A stretch of DNA of 64,000 nt, taken from the NCBI RefSeq assembly GCF_019399895.1, contig NC_091882.1:310001-374000 (forward strand), given 5' to 3'. Shown here piece by piece: positions 13,830 through 24,584 of this stretch (positions within the stretch are counted from its first letter, which is position 1; each line of letters opens with the position of its first letter). The notes beneath the pieces are model-generated. The model saw only the letters and a list, made by a program, of their open reading frames with translations. It had not been told where the DNA came from and made no database searches. Position numbers and translations under genes: made by a program. The DNA is from Cardiocondyla obscurior. Taxonomy: Eukaryota; Arthropoda; Insecta; Hymenoptera; Formicidae.

Positions 13830-13884
13830 CATCTGCGGCTAGCACCTCCAAGCCAGCCAGCCAGCCAGCCGGCGGGCAGGCAGA
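13830..13884 (+). other. candidate 55-nt exon carrying an AGCC repeat
   Basis: The acceptor TGTTTTGTCCTGG plus TGATTTGCAG is followed by 55 nt and the strong donor GTGAGTAG after GGCAGA. Two of three frames are open; one would read Pro/Ser/Ala/Gln-rich because of five AGCC units (13851-13870). Length 55 does not preserve frame. No partner exon confirms the frame, and concatenation with the other plus-strand candidates gives no shared open frame, so an untranslated exon or a chance pairing is as likely as coding. Confidence 0.25.
13851..13870. repeat. AGCC tetranucleotide repeat
   Basis: Five AGCC units inside the candidate exon, complementary to the GGCT array at 12657-12690. Confidence 0.85.
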
Positions 13885-16250
13885 GTGAGTAGATCGTCGT
13901 CGGGTTTATCTAGCGGCGTAACAGAAGGACGGCGCTGTGAAGAGGGGTCGTGAAAATTATTTGGAATTAGGCGATGCCGCGATTTACGTGCCTCTCCGAA
14001 ACGTCGGCTGGTGGATGGATGGCGAGTATAAGGCGAGGGATAAACCAAGCGCCGGGTACCGAAATACCGTCGTCATCGTCGTTGCGAGCGACGAGTTGTA
14101 GCGGGGACGATGCTAACGCAAGGAAATTGCATTTCCGCCGAAATTACTGGGGCCAGGGGCGCGACGGGCGGTGTGGGTTATTAAAATGGAATTATTATTA
14201 AAACGGCTAATAATCCGCGCGAGAAAACGCCGCCGCCGCCGAGTTACGCCGCGGCTACGTGAGAGCTGCGGATGTTAATTCTTTTACGATTACGTAAAGT
14301 GCAGATGTGCAACCGGCGGTTGCGCGACGGTGATCAAATTTCACCTCCTCCCTCCTCCCCCCCCCCACCCCTCGATTTCGAGTCGCGGCAACAGTTTATC
14401 GCTGTCGACTAGCGATACCGCGTAAAACACCGCTTTACATAGTAATGCACGAGCATAATTGATCGCGCGCGGCGATCGGATTAATTGAAATTAATTGAAG
14501 TTAACGAATAGCCAGTTTGTGCCGACGCTTTTCAGGTTTTTGACACCGTACAGCTTCCTTCATTAAATCACTAATTGTACCATTTCGCAAATTAATTAAT
14601 TTCATAAATGTTGAATTATTTAACAATTATATAAATTCTTAATATTATTACCTAACAGCCGTCACTTTTAGGAGGCTCGGAATAGAATTCCAATTACAAC
14701 ACGGATACGTGTACGATTGTACATATATTTTATTTAGCGCGCTGCATTTCGCGTATCGCGCGACCTTTGCCGCAACTCGATTAATGTTCCCGCCGTCTTG
14801 ATGTGACGTCTGACGCGGCGAGACGTTGTCCTTTTCCGGATTGCCAGCCGCGCCTTGCCGCGTACATTTTCCACGATCGTGGTTTTTCGCGTATGAAGAA
14901 GCCGCATTTTGCGCCGACAATTCGCGCGTTCATCTCTCATAGTAATCTCGCCGCGGTCTCGTGAAAAAAACTCACGGCTCTTGTGTCTCGCGCGTTCCTC
15001 CTACGTCAGGACGTCGGGTACGACGTCCCCTTATCGCTTTTACGCCCGCTGCAACGCTTTTCGCGGCCGCCATAAATATTTCCGCAATTGAATTTGAGGA
15101 GAACAATGGCCTCGCGCCCGAGCGCGATAAATCAGAATCTATCTGCAGAACGCGAGGAAGAAGAAGAATCTGCGAGGTACGCCAATATCGGGCGTACTCG
15201 ATAATCGTGGAGATTACTAAAAGGAAGCACTTATCTCGTTCAATAAACGAGATAACGACAAAAAAAAGAAAATAAAAACGCGGAATAATTCGCAGATTAA
15301 AAATCGGTTTGTGACATAAAAATATCGGTATCACTTTAAATTCAATAGTACTTTTAATTGAGAGATAGATTATGCAAGAAAAAAAAAGAACCAATTTTTT
15401 CAGGTATTTTTAATAGACTGAAAAATAGACTGAAACGAGATTTAATTATGCCGGATAATTACCAGGGAAAATAAGAATCATTCCCAGTTTTTTTCTTTGA
15501 AGTTTACTAATAAGTGATACAAGTCAACGATAAGTTATACGTCTTAGGTATCGCGGATAATTATTTCGTCGTGACGTAAAGTTGTAACTTTTTTTTTTTC
15601 TTTTTTTTTCTTATAGCCACGAAAAACGTTGCATCGAGCTAAGTGACTTTTACACAAAACGCTTTTGTGAACTTCTTTGTTTCTCGAAGTAGAGGAAAAT
15701 AAAACATCTGCTACCTATTGTCTCGTTCAACGAATTGTACTTCTATGCAGGAGTGTATTACGCTGAGTAGTTCGCGATAATGATCTTATCACTTTTGTAC
15801 AACCGCGACCCACCTTGACAAGCTGCAATCATCGAATTAACGAAGCTAAAATTACCTCTTTATTAATGTAACGTAACAAAAATTGAAATAAAATATAAGT
15901 GAAATAGAAAATAACGTTTCAACATTCATTTAAAAAATGTATACTGAAGAATATTATAAATTTATAGATCAAGAGGTAATTCGTGTTAGATATTTCTATT
16001 TCAAATGTTTTTAATACATTTATCTGTAGGTATCGAGAGAGCGCTCGCTTTTTTTTTTTTGTGCAGAAACTTTCTTTATCGCGGCGGTTTTCAATGAAAT
16101 AGATGTACAATATTTTATCAGCCGGGATGAGCCGAGAGCACCGGGGCAGCACGGGGGCAGTCAATACGACGACAGATCGGCGAGATTATTTGTTATCGTC
16201 TTCCCTTTGATGCCCCGTCGCGCGGCAAGCAATACCCCGGTGACTGCTCA
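13885..16250. other. gene-free stretch
   Basis: No gene seen. It contains a C-run near 14357-14366, the homeodomain-type double motif at 14480-14499, an AT-rich part (15.2-16.1 kb) with T-runs, and a weak abutting acceptor and donor (TTTTTTCAG then GTATTT) near 15403. Confidence 0.5.
14480..14499. promoter_or_regulatory. tandem homeodomain-type motif
   Basis: ATTAATTGAA occurs twice in exact tandem and is followed by GTTAACG. TAATTG/ATTA cores are typical homeodomain sites. A clean tandem pair is compatible with an enhancer, but AT-rich motifs of this kind arise often by chance. Confidence 0.25.
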
Positions 16251-16275
16251 CCTGTAGGAAAGTCCATGTAAATTG
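16247..16275 (-). promoter_or_regulatory. candidate recursive splice site (junction 16251/16252)
   Basis: Read on the minus strand, GACTTTCCTACAG (3' splice site) directly abuts GTGAGCAG (5' splice site). Such zero-length exons act as ratchet points in long insect introns. The pyrimidine tract is shorter than at the site near 17938, so this is the weaker of the two minus-strand sites. Its orientation matches the minus-strand exons at 46 kb. Confidence 0.35.
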
Positions 16276-17169
16276 AAAACTCTCGGGTCGATACGTCATA
16301 ACGTAACGACGCCGGGCGGGCGCGCAGCGAGTTTCAGTCAGCCGGCGAGCCATTAGCGACGATTAATTAGGAGGCTTTTACAAGCTCGGCTGCGCTTTTA
16401 TCGACTTCGCCCGATTGCTTTCCCACTTGACCGTTTAAACTCACTCTCCGTCTCCGTCGTACTTTGCCGTGCTCTACTCTCCCTTTCGCGCTATCTCGCA
16501 CCCTGCCCTATGAGCTCGTTGCTCTCGCCTATCGCTCCGTTCTCTTGGTCACCACCCTTCTTTGCCCTCCCCCTTTGTTCCCGCCGTCGTTTCTTTTCCT
16601 GGCTGCTTTTGCGAGTGCAAACTCCGCTCGCCCGCTTGCCGCTGCCTCTGCCCGCGAGAACGACCGACGGTGCTACGAGTCTACAGGGAATCGAGAAATA
16701 CTGCGGAAATTCTGGATTAAAGTGAAACTTTAGTTGCCACCTGGGCCGACGGCGATGGCGGCCGACAGGCAGCTTCTTCGCGAAGAACGAACTCGCGAAC
16801 AAGCCGGCAATAGCTCGGGCGGGTAAAATTCTACCGCCGGCCTATTTAATTTCTCACAATTGTCGTACGGGAGAGTACTGCGGAGATGAAGGGAGTCCAT
16901 TAAGGGCATTGTTAATAAATAACGGATTTCATTATCTTCTAGTATCTACCCGCGCTGTAAAATTCTCTTTCGGTACCGCGCGGCGAATGTTTTGGAGGAA
17001 ATACGTGAATTATGAACGCGGCAAGTAGAACGGGATCGCATGTTGGAAACGAATAAAACGGTAATTTGTCAACGATATCAATAAATTCCGCGAAATTTAA
17101 TAGCGCCTCCGCAAAGTGCATAATGGAATATAACTTTATCGGGTGTAACTACGTCGTAACTACATCAAT

Positions 17170-17193
17170 CACTTTGCTCTGTTACAGGTAAGA
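17170..17193 (+). promoter_or_regulatory. candidate recursive splice site (junction 17187/17188)
   Basis: The sequence ACTTTGCTCTGTTACAG abuts GTAAGAG, so a good 3' splice site is immediately followed by a near-consensus 5' splice site. A strong donor (GTAAGTAC) follows 142 nt downstream, as expected for a ratchet point that uses a transient exon for recognition. It could instead be an ordinary acceptor whose exon happens to begin with GTAAGA. Confidence 0.4.
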
Positions 17194-17329
17194 GCGGATA
17201 ACTATTGTCTTGCACGCGAGTATTGGAGGGTTAAAGGCTGGTTCAAGGGCCGGGAGCGGTCGATCGCCCTGGCTTTGATATTAATATCACAGCCGAGTTT
17301 GCTCGCTGCGACGAGAATAAATTCTTCCG
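17188..17329 (+). other. candidate exon or recursive-splicing exon, 142 nt
   Basis: The segment is bounded by the acceptor at 17187 and by the donor GTAAGTAC at 17330. One frame, starting at the first base, is open throughout (47 codons); the other two stop within the first 12 nt. The predicted peptide has a basic centre (VKGWFKGRERS) followed by a hydrophobic run (IALALILI), and I recognise no family. Because the exon starts with GTAAGA it can itself be spliced away, which would make it a recursive-splicing exon and not a stable coding exon. It contains the 14-nt palindrome TGATATTAATATCA at 17276-17289. Confidence 0.35.
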
Positions 17330-17931
17330 GTAAGTACAGTCTCTCTTGCGAGTCTGGTTCGTCGTATTTGCAGCAGCCTCCGTGAGAGCAGGGCGGAAAT
17401 AATGATCATTTATTGCGGATTCAATATCTCTTTCTCCTCTCTCTTTCTTAGAGAGAACTCTTTTTATCTCGTATTTAAAAGTGTCCCCGTGAATTTCGTT
17501 TCGCTCCTCGGATTACGGTCGGCATTAGAACGCGTAGTGAACGAAGGAAAATTCACGCAGCCCGGTCATCTATCCGCGAAACGTTTGCGCTTTTGCGAGG
17601 GACTATTGTTGCAACACGACGATAATACGTGGCCCGATCGATCGAAGATACCCCTCGTCCGCCGTCCGTGATACCTAAGACGTCCATTAAGGAGATTAAC
17701 CCTTTATTACTATTTGCTAGATGCCGCGCGGGCGGAATAAGCGCGGCGAGTACGGGAGACGCGAGGGATGCAAAATTGCGTCCGGCTGATCCGAGCAGGG
17801 CGGCGGATAATGGATGCTAAGTAAACGACCCGTCTTTCCTCCGAGTAAATGATTTAAAGGTGGAAACTGCACGCTGGCGGTATCAAGGGATCATAAACAA
17901 ACCCGCGCCCTCCGCTTTAATAATCAGGCCT

Positions 17932-17962
17932 GACTCACCTGGAACACAAAGAAATGGAAATC
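17932..17962 (-). promoter_or_regulatory. candidate recursive splice site (junction 17938/17939)
   Basis: On the minus strand a long pyrimidine tract ending TTTCTTTGTGTTCCAG abuts GTGAGTCA. Both halves are strong splice signals and there is no exon between them, which is the defining form of a ratchet point. It lies about 28 kb downstream of the minus-strand exons at 46 kb and in the same orientation, as expected if those exons precede a very long intron. Confidence 0.45.
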
Positions 17963-20900
17963 GTTGAGCTTTGCACGGAATGCACCTTCGTGTATGTTAT
18001 TCATGTACCCGAATTATAATGCGAGTATCGCAAGTAATATTATACGCCGGGTATTATCTTTGAGAGATTTACCCTTCAGACGGGGATGGTGGGTGTTAAT
18101 AATAATGCGCGGGAGCTTTGGACATTTTTGGATACGCCGAGCTTCAAACGCCGCTTCATATTTCGCCGCCGCCACCGACGCCGGCGATAAGGATGAAAAA
18201 TTAACGCGATTGCCGGGGCCGACGTTATAACGGAATAGTTTCAGGAAACAATACGAGACTCTCAATTTTCGCACGTCTACGTTTTACCTTGTAATTCATA
18301 AGGTTTCAATTTGCCACGCGCAAATTGCATCCCGCATTCTCGCATGGTTCGCGTCGAGCTGCGCGCACGGTAAAATCCGGTGGAATCTGTCGCGCGAGCA
18401 ATAACGAAATGAAACACGCGCGCTTCAGAAGGTACGACCGGCTATCCCGCGAGGTACGCTTGGCGCAATAAGAAATACTCTCCGCGCGGTACACGCGGAC
18501 TGTGTGCGTTTCGACGTTTCCGCCGGCGTGTGGCTAATGAAATGGTTTCGCCATGGGCGGCGCAGGCGAAACAAGATATGTCGCTGCCGTTGTAATGACA
18601 AGGAGCGCAATGAATTAATTTCCATCATTTGGCCGGACCAAAGTCGTGCGTCACGCTGTTGACGCGCGACAGCGAGGCTCGGAAGGAGCTCTCCGATTAA
18701 TTACGGTAGCCCGTGTACGAGTGGAAGACCAGATTGGATGGCCGTGACTGAATGCCGTGACAGCGGGAGAAAAAAAGAAATTTCCAAACGCACGCGCGCT
18801 TCTATTGTAGTGCCCCGAAAAAAACGTCGCGTTCTCTTTTCAGGTTCTTTTACCGCGCGCTCTTTTTGCGGCACTCGCGCGATCGATCCCTTCCTGAATA
18901 AAATCGCTGGAGGGCACCCCGTCGTGGTTTTTAAGTTAGCAACGATTGAAACAAACGACATCAAACGCGCCCCGCGGCGCGCCGCGTTGTACGTTTAAAA
19001 GTCCCTCGTTCTTTAATTCACTAACGGACGACTCACCGGTAAAAATCTCGGAGATTCGTTTTAATTTCCCGAAACACGCGGCTGATACATCGAAGATTTA
19101 TTAAATTTCAATTCAGCTGATAGGCTATATCGTCGCACTCCAATCGTATACTGATATTCGATAATTAACGAAAATTTTATTTTCTTTTATGCGTTTCTTT
19201 TATATTGCGAAAATTACGTGCCTTCAATCGCTCGATACTCGATATTCCTTTTTAGAAATAAAAGAAGAAAAAGAAGGAAAAGCTCGACGTGAGATAAAAT
19301 CATGCGCCGCGATCATTAAAATTAAGTTGATTGCAGATTCGCCGATGGTGTGATATATAACGTAACACAACATATCCTATTCCTCGCGTACAAGACGACT
19401 ACAGCGATACCGACCAGATGTGCATGTTCGTGAATGCAAATGACTTAATCCATCTTCCTTCGCGCGTGTGTACGCGTGTGTCCCCGGGATCAGCCTCCGA
19501 GTCTTGACTCAATTCCAGGATGGATATAGCCCCCGATAATAACCCCCGGTGTGATCCTATCGATATCTCGGCGAGAAAGCGCGCTTTTAACATCTGCGAG
19601 TCGTCTTCGCGCGCGGAAATCTGCGGGGGGCCGAAGTTCGAGGCGCGCGGCGCGTAGAACAAACGTCAGATCGAGATAGAGATTCAGCGAAAGTATAAAT
19701 AGCCGGCTCATTAATTCTCGTCTTTGGCTAACGGTTACGTGCATTTTATTATTTCACCGACGTTTGGCGAAACTACACGCGAGACATATCCAAGACGTAA
19801 TAATGTATAATCATTTCGACGGAGTTGCATATGAAGCCGCGAGCGGAGCGCGCGCGTCATAACTAGTAAGCCGAGCAGGTTTCCCGGTGTGAGCTGAAAT
19901 TTTAATAGGGCTCGTATAACATCCTCTCGCTTCACGGCGCGGCCGTTCGAGAAATAGCGGCAAGACGTCCTTGCGTATTTCGCAAACAACCGCCTACTAA
20001 CTTCTTACGGCCAACTAATTTCCCCGCTTCCCGAGTCCGGCTTATTTGCGTTAATTATGTGACGCATCCTATCGGATTAAATCTATTTGTTTAATCATCC
20101 CGCGCGATATCGCCGGTACGTCTCGCAGTAATTTCACCCTTTAAACGACAGAAAATAAGAGCTCAACGTAAACGCGAATAAAGAAACGAGCCGCGTCCTT
20201 GATTCCGTTTCTCGACAATTCCTTTGCGCGATAATCTCTCGTGTTTAACAATAAATAACGAACGCTCTTTCGCTGAATAAAAATAACTTGATGTAATTAC
20301 GGAGAAAATGCCCCTTAACGAGATACCGAGAGATACATTTTGATAAAGTGCGCGGAAGCGACTGTCGCGCGCGATTTTTTGCATCCATAATGCGCCTATT
20401 ATCGCCATCATGATTTTTTTTTTTTTTTTTTATACCTCGCGTCCCAAACGCGCCCTAGACGCGAGAGATAGGGGAGAATTGAGTGTTATCGGCCTCCCGG
20501 AAAACATTACGTCATATTTCACTCCCGGCCGAGCCGCGCCCTGGTGCACGCAATATTTCCCGTTTACCCGACGCTATCGGCTTTAAGCATCTCGCACGGC
20601 GTAACCTTTCTTTATTATTATTAACCTCATCGTCACCGCCGTTATCATTACGGTTATCGGGTCTCATTGGCGTTACACTCCAATCTCGCGCGTCTCGCGA
20701 AAAGCTGCGTCTTTAGGGCAATAGTCGTTTAGCAGCGTGTCGTGGCGTTAATTTCGAATAGCGACGATAGTTAGCCGATTCCGTGATAGCCCCATTTGCC
20801 GTTTAATCCGCCTCGCTGCGTCTAATTTCATTTACGTTGCTCCCCTGTTGTCGTAAACACATAGATCGCTGATTCTCCGCAAAAATTTCACGAGCTCGAA

Positions 20901-22254
20901 ACGGAGTCGCGCATCTTTGTTCGACACGAAGTAGACAGAAATCGAATATGCAACGCGATTCCTATCGCGTCTTTGCATGCGAAATGTCTTGTATCACGGA
21001 CGATTTTCATGTAATTTCCGACCGAGAAAAATATTGGCAGTCGAGAGAAGAACGAATACTGGTTTGGTTTTACCCTTTTAAAAGAAAGAAACCAATTTTG
21101 TAATTTTATTTCGATAAAATCTAGAGTATCCAAAGTTGAAGGAAGTAGAAAAAAAAAAAAAAAATTAAAAATGACTCTTCTAGCTTCCATTTCTACAAAT
21201 ATACTTATGTATAAATAATATATCTCGTCCAAGTGCGAACTTTACGGATTATTTTTGTAACGTTACGTTTTTTTTATTCGTCACGATGTAATATTGCACG
21301 AACTTTCTAATTTCCTAGGGGTGTAGGAAAAAGCATAGTGCGTTATAAATTTATTATAACTTGAAAAAAAATCACAGACAAAGGTCCGCAGACGAAACCT
21401 AAAGCGTATTTTTGTTAAAAAAAAAGAAAAAAAAAGAGTTACATCCGACGTATGACATGTGATATTTAATCGCACAAGGATATGTTTCTTTTACGACGGC
21501 ACTCCGCGAAATCGAAACTTTCGACGTTTCACATGCAATAGCTACGAACGAAATCGATTTCGACATATGTTGCTACATTTTTTATGTACCATCTTGTTTC
21601 ACGTCTCGCCGCTGGCCGTTTGTAACCGTCGATGTATTTCGTGCAAGATTGAATAGTATGTCACCATCTGTTTCCGAGTCGCGCGATAACCACGTGATAA
21701 GAGACTGCACTATTTTCTCTCGAGATCAAGAAAAAAAAAATAATTTAATTTTTTTTCTTAACGCGTAATTTTTTGCTCAGTAGCGAGCGCGATTGTGCAA
21801 TTCTTTTTGACAAAATTGCGCGAGATCGGCAAACAATTTCACTGGAGACACGTTGCAGTATTTTAATTTTAAGATTACGCATTATATTTTTGAAAATCAA
21901 ATAGTTCAATATTTGCAGTTGGTATCGCGAAATGTATACACATCGCGCGGAAGATAATTAAAATAAAAATTATATAAATGTATTAAAAAGAGTAACGTAA
22001 ACGGAACGAGATTATTGTAGTGATTACATAGATTTACTGTTTAATTGCATATACCTAGTTTATTCATGATAAATAACAATTCGTTATGCTAATATTTATT
22101 ATAAGCTCGAGATATGCGATTTTACGTTAATTAAAATTCACCATAGCGGAGAAGTTTCTTTGCATCAGTGGAGGAAAATGTTCTCACAAAGGGTTTATAC
22201 GCGCCAACGCCGCGTTTCAACATATATGGCATTTTCTTTTCATATATATTTTGA

Positions 22255-22278
22255 TCTCTCTCTCTCTCTCTTTTTTTT
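22255..22278. repeat. CT microsatellite followed by T-run
   Basis: About eight CT dinucleotides followed by eight Ts. Confidence 0.85.
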
Positions 22279-23951
22279 GCTTCTTTTTTTTTGGGCTTAT
22301 ACGCGTTGCTATTCCATATCAAGAATTGTCTTTGCGTAACGTCGCGTTCGCTTCTTGCCGTCGCAAGATTCAAATTCTCTCTCGCGGTATGTAAAAATGT
22401 ACCTAGATCTCGTTGCTCTCACGCCGGTCGGCCTTTTGTGACGTTTCCCCCGTCCTTTTCTCGCTCACACGTTCCCGTCCTATCGCACTATCTTTCTGCT
22501 TTTCCGTGATATTGGGACGCGCACTCGGCGGGATTTCGTCAGGCGAAGATGCCACTTTCCGCATTAACCGTCCCGTTGGGCTCGAGCCCGTTCACGAATC
22601 CCGGAATGGAGGATCCTTGGCGCGCGTTTCCGCCCGCGCCGCGACGGGATCAATGCGTAATGCAGGTAGTGACGAAAAAGAAGATTGGCTAGAAACGGAA
22701 TCCGTATCCGCGCGCCGGAAGACGGAGGTACGCCGACGTTGGAAAGAGCCGTCTAACGATAAGAGGAAACTCGCTTCGTCTTTCTGTCCTCCGACGTCTC
22801 GCTTCCTGCCGCCCTCCACCGAATTTTCAATGGGAAAATTATGCGCGGAATTTGCAGCCGAGAATTTCCGCCGCCGCTCGCGATGCTTCCCCAGCGACGA
22901 GGGCGTCGGAATGAAACAGACGTATCAATTTAGAGATCCGGCGAGCTTCTAATTCCCCCACGTTAATGTAGCGGGGCCCGATTATGTCAGGCCCACCTAC
23001 TTGACAGCGCCGAGATGACCTTCGTAATTGGAGAGATGTCGCGTCTATTAAGGCTCCTTAGCTCGGAGCGCACCGTTTTCAACTTGACCCTTCTCTCGCT
23101 CTTATCTCATTTCTTCATTAAAATCAATTGGAGGGTTTCTTTGTTAATCGCGGTATTACGCGCGCGACGATAAACGATAATAATGACACCGCACAGGAAA
23201 AATGTGGCAGAAATTATATTTCGAAGTTTATCGCCTCGATTGTCGTTTCGTTTTTATTTTTCTGTTCGCGTGGCAGTTTCCGGAGCTAGTCAAAGAGATA
23301 GGCGGCGAACAATCTTTTTCTCGCCGCATGGACCCGCCTGTCGCGATTTCGATATTTCTAGATTGGAGGCCGCGACTGAGCACAGGCTTTTCTGCGCGGT
23401 CAGCGCAGCTCGTCTTTCTTTCTCGGCTCGGCGCGCTCTCACGGCGACGCAGAGACCGGTAATCAGCGGCCAGGACTTGACGACCTGACGGAGCAGGTTG
23501 CCAACCTGGGCGGGTCCGTCTCGATTTACCGAAGAGGGAGTTCGGATTTCGGAAGGTGGACGTGCGCGTAAACGGCGCTCTGGAAATATCACACTGGGAT
23601 ATCGATATGCGCGGAATAATAAATCCGATCCGCCACGCCACCGCCTGTCGGGGAGCGAACCCGGGAATAAATCCGGCGAGAGCGAGTGGTACGATTGATG
23701 GTTAAACGCACCCTCCTAATGCATCAGCACTCTCCTCGCGAGCGAGCGAGCGCTCGCGCGCACGCGACGAAGAATCATTCGCGTTATTATTACACATTGC
23801 CGTAAAAATGAAATCCCGGCTATTACGCGAACTCTGTCCGCGGAGGATGCAAATTACTTTTCCGCGCAATAAAACGTTCCGATCGAAGTTTCAGGACGAT
23901 TAATGTTTGTTATCCATTAGCGCTTAATGTATAACGTCACGAGAAAAGTAA

Positions 23952-23976
23952 AGAGAGAGAAAGAGAGAGAGAGAGG
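23952..23976. repeat. GA microsatellite
   Basis: AG dinucleotide array with one AAAG interruption. Confidence 0.85.
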
Positions 23977-24242
23977 GATTAAAATATTTAATTTCAATCA
24001 TAAAGTATTACGAGAGATAAAACGTAATTCCACGTGTGTAATTTTAAATTAACCGACCGTGGTGATATGACAATTCGTTAGCTAAGTCAATACGTTAATA
24101 AGCTATTTTATACATAGCTTTATCTTTCGGTATTAGAAATCCTGGGAAGCAGGTGCTTTTTATTTTTTATTTTTTTTTTCTAAATCAAGAATAAAAATTT
24201 TTAGCTGAGAAAATATTTTATTTATTCGAAAGATTGGAAAAT

Positions 24243-24584
24243 ATGTTCTCCCCAATCTCTCTCTTTCTCTCTTCGCATTTATCCTGGACTTGGCAAAACT
24301 GGACTTATTTTATAGTGCTACTGCTCGCGACGTATCTAGATACTGGTCCGCAACGAGGAATTGTTCTCCGCGAATATGACACTTATGGCTCTGTGTGCTC
24401 CAAGGCTTCGTCTATTGCAGTAATCGATTTTCTTCTACAGCGATACACAGTCCCTAGTATACTATATGGCGAAGCTTGCTCTTATAAATTTTCACCTTAT
24501 CCTCCTTTACGGAACGGAAAATCTGTGAATTCCGCGGAAGAAATGAAAGAAAAACTTAACTCGCACGGCGGCGAGTCCATTTGA
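24243..24584 (+). CDS. hypothetical small protein, 113 codons
   Basis: I do not recognise this protein. It stands out because its composition is ordinary and not Arg-rich like most frames here. The ATG at 24243 has A at position -3. The N-terminus (MFSPISLFLSSHLSWTWQ) leads into a hydrophobic run at about residues 22-32 (YFIVLLLATYL), compatible with a signal anchor or a weak signal peptide. The rest is soluble-looking with an acidic/basic C-terminus. A pyrimidine-rich tract ending TTTTTAG lies just upstream and could be an acceptor. An AATAAA at 24681-24686 could serve as polyadenylation signal about 100 nt after the stop. It may be a terminal exon, a small single-exon gene, or a chance frame. 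Confidence 0.22.
   Translation: MFSPISLFLSSHLSWTWQNWTYFIVLLLATYLDTGPQRGIVLREYDTYGSVCSKASSIAVIDFLLQRYTVPSILYGEACSYKFSPYPPLRNGKSVNSAEEMKEKLNSHGGESI

Larger units (their letters stand above)
17330..24242. other. gene-free stretch apart from one recursive-type splice site
   Basis: No coding gene is supported. CpG-rich blocks (18.0-20.8 kb and 22.4-23.7 kb) give overlapping open frames on both strands without domains, including a frame of 179 codons at 22413-22952 that I regard as chance. AT-rich parts (20.9-22.3 kb) hold A- and T-runs, a CT array at 22255-22271 and a GA array at 23952-23976. Confidence 0.5.

Noticed and set aside
17285..17294. miR-2-family seed TATCACAGCC
   Set aside because: The only pairing partner is the overlapping palindrome TGATATTAATATCA, which leaves no loop. 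It lies inside the candidate recursive exon.
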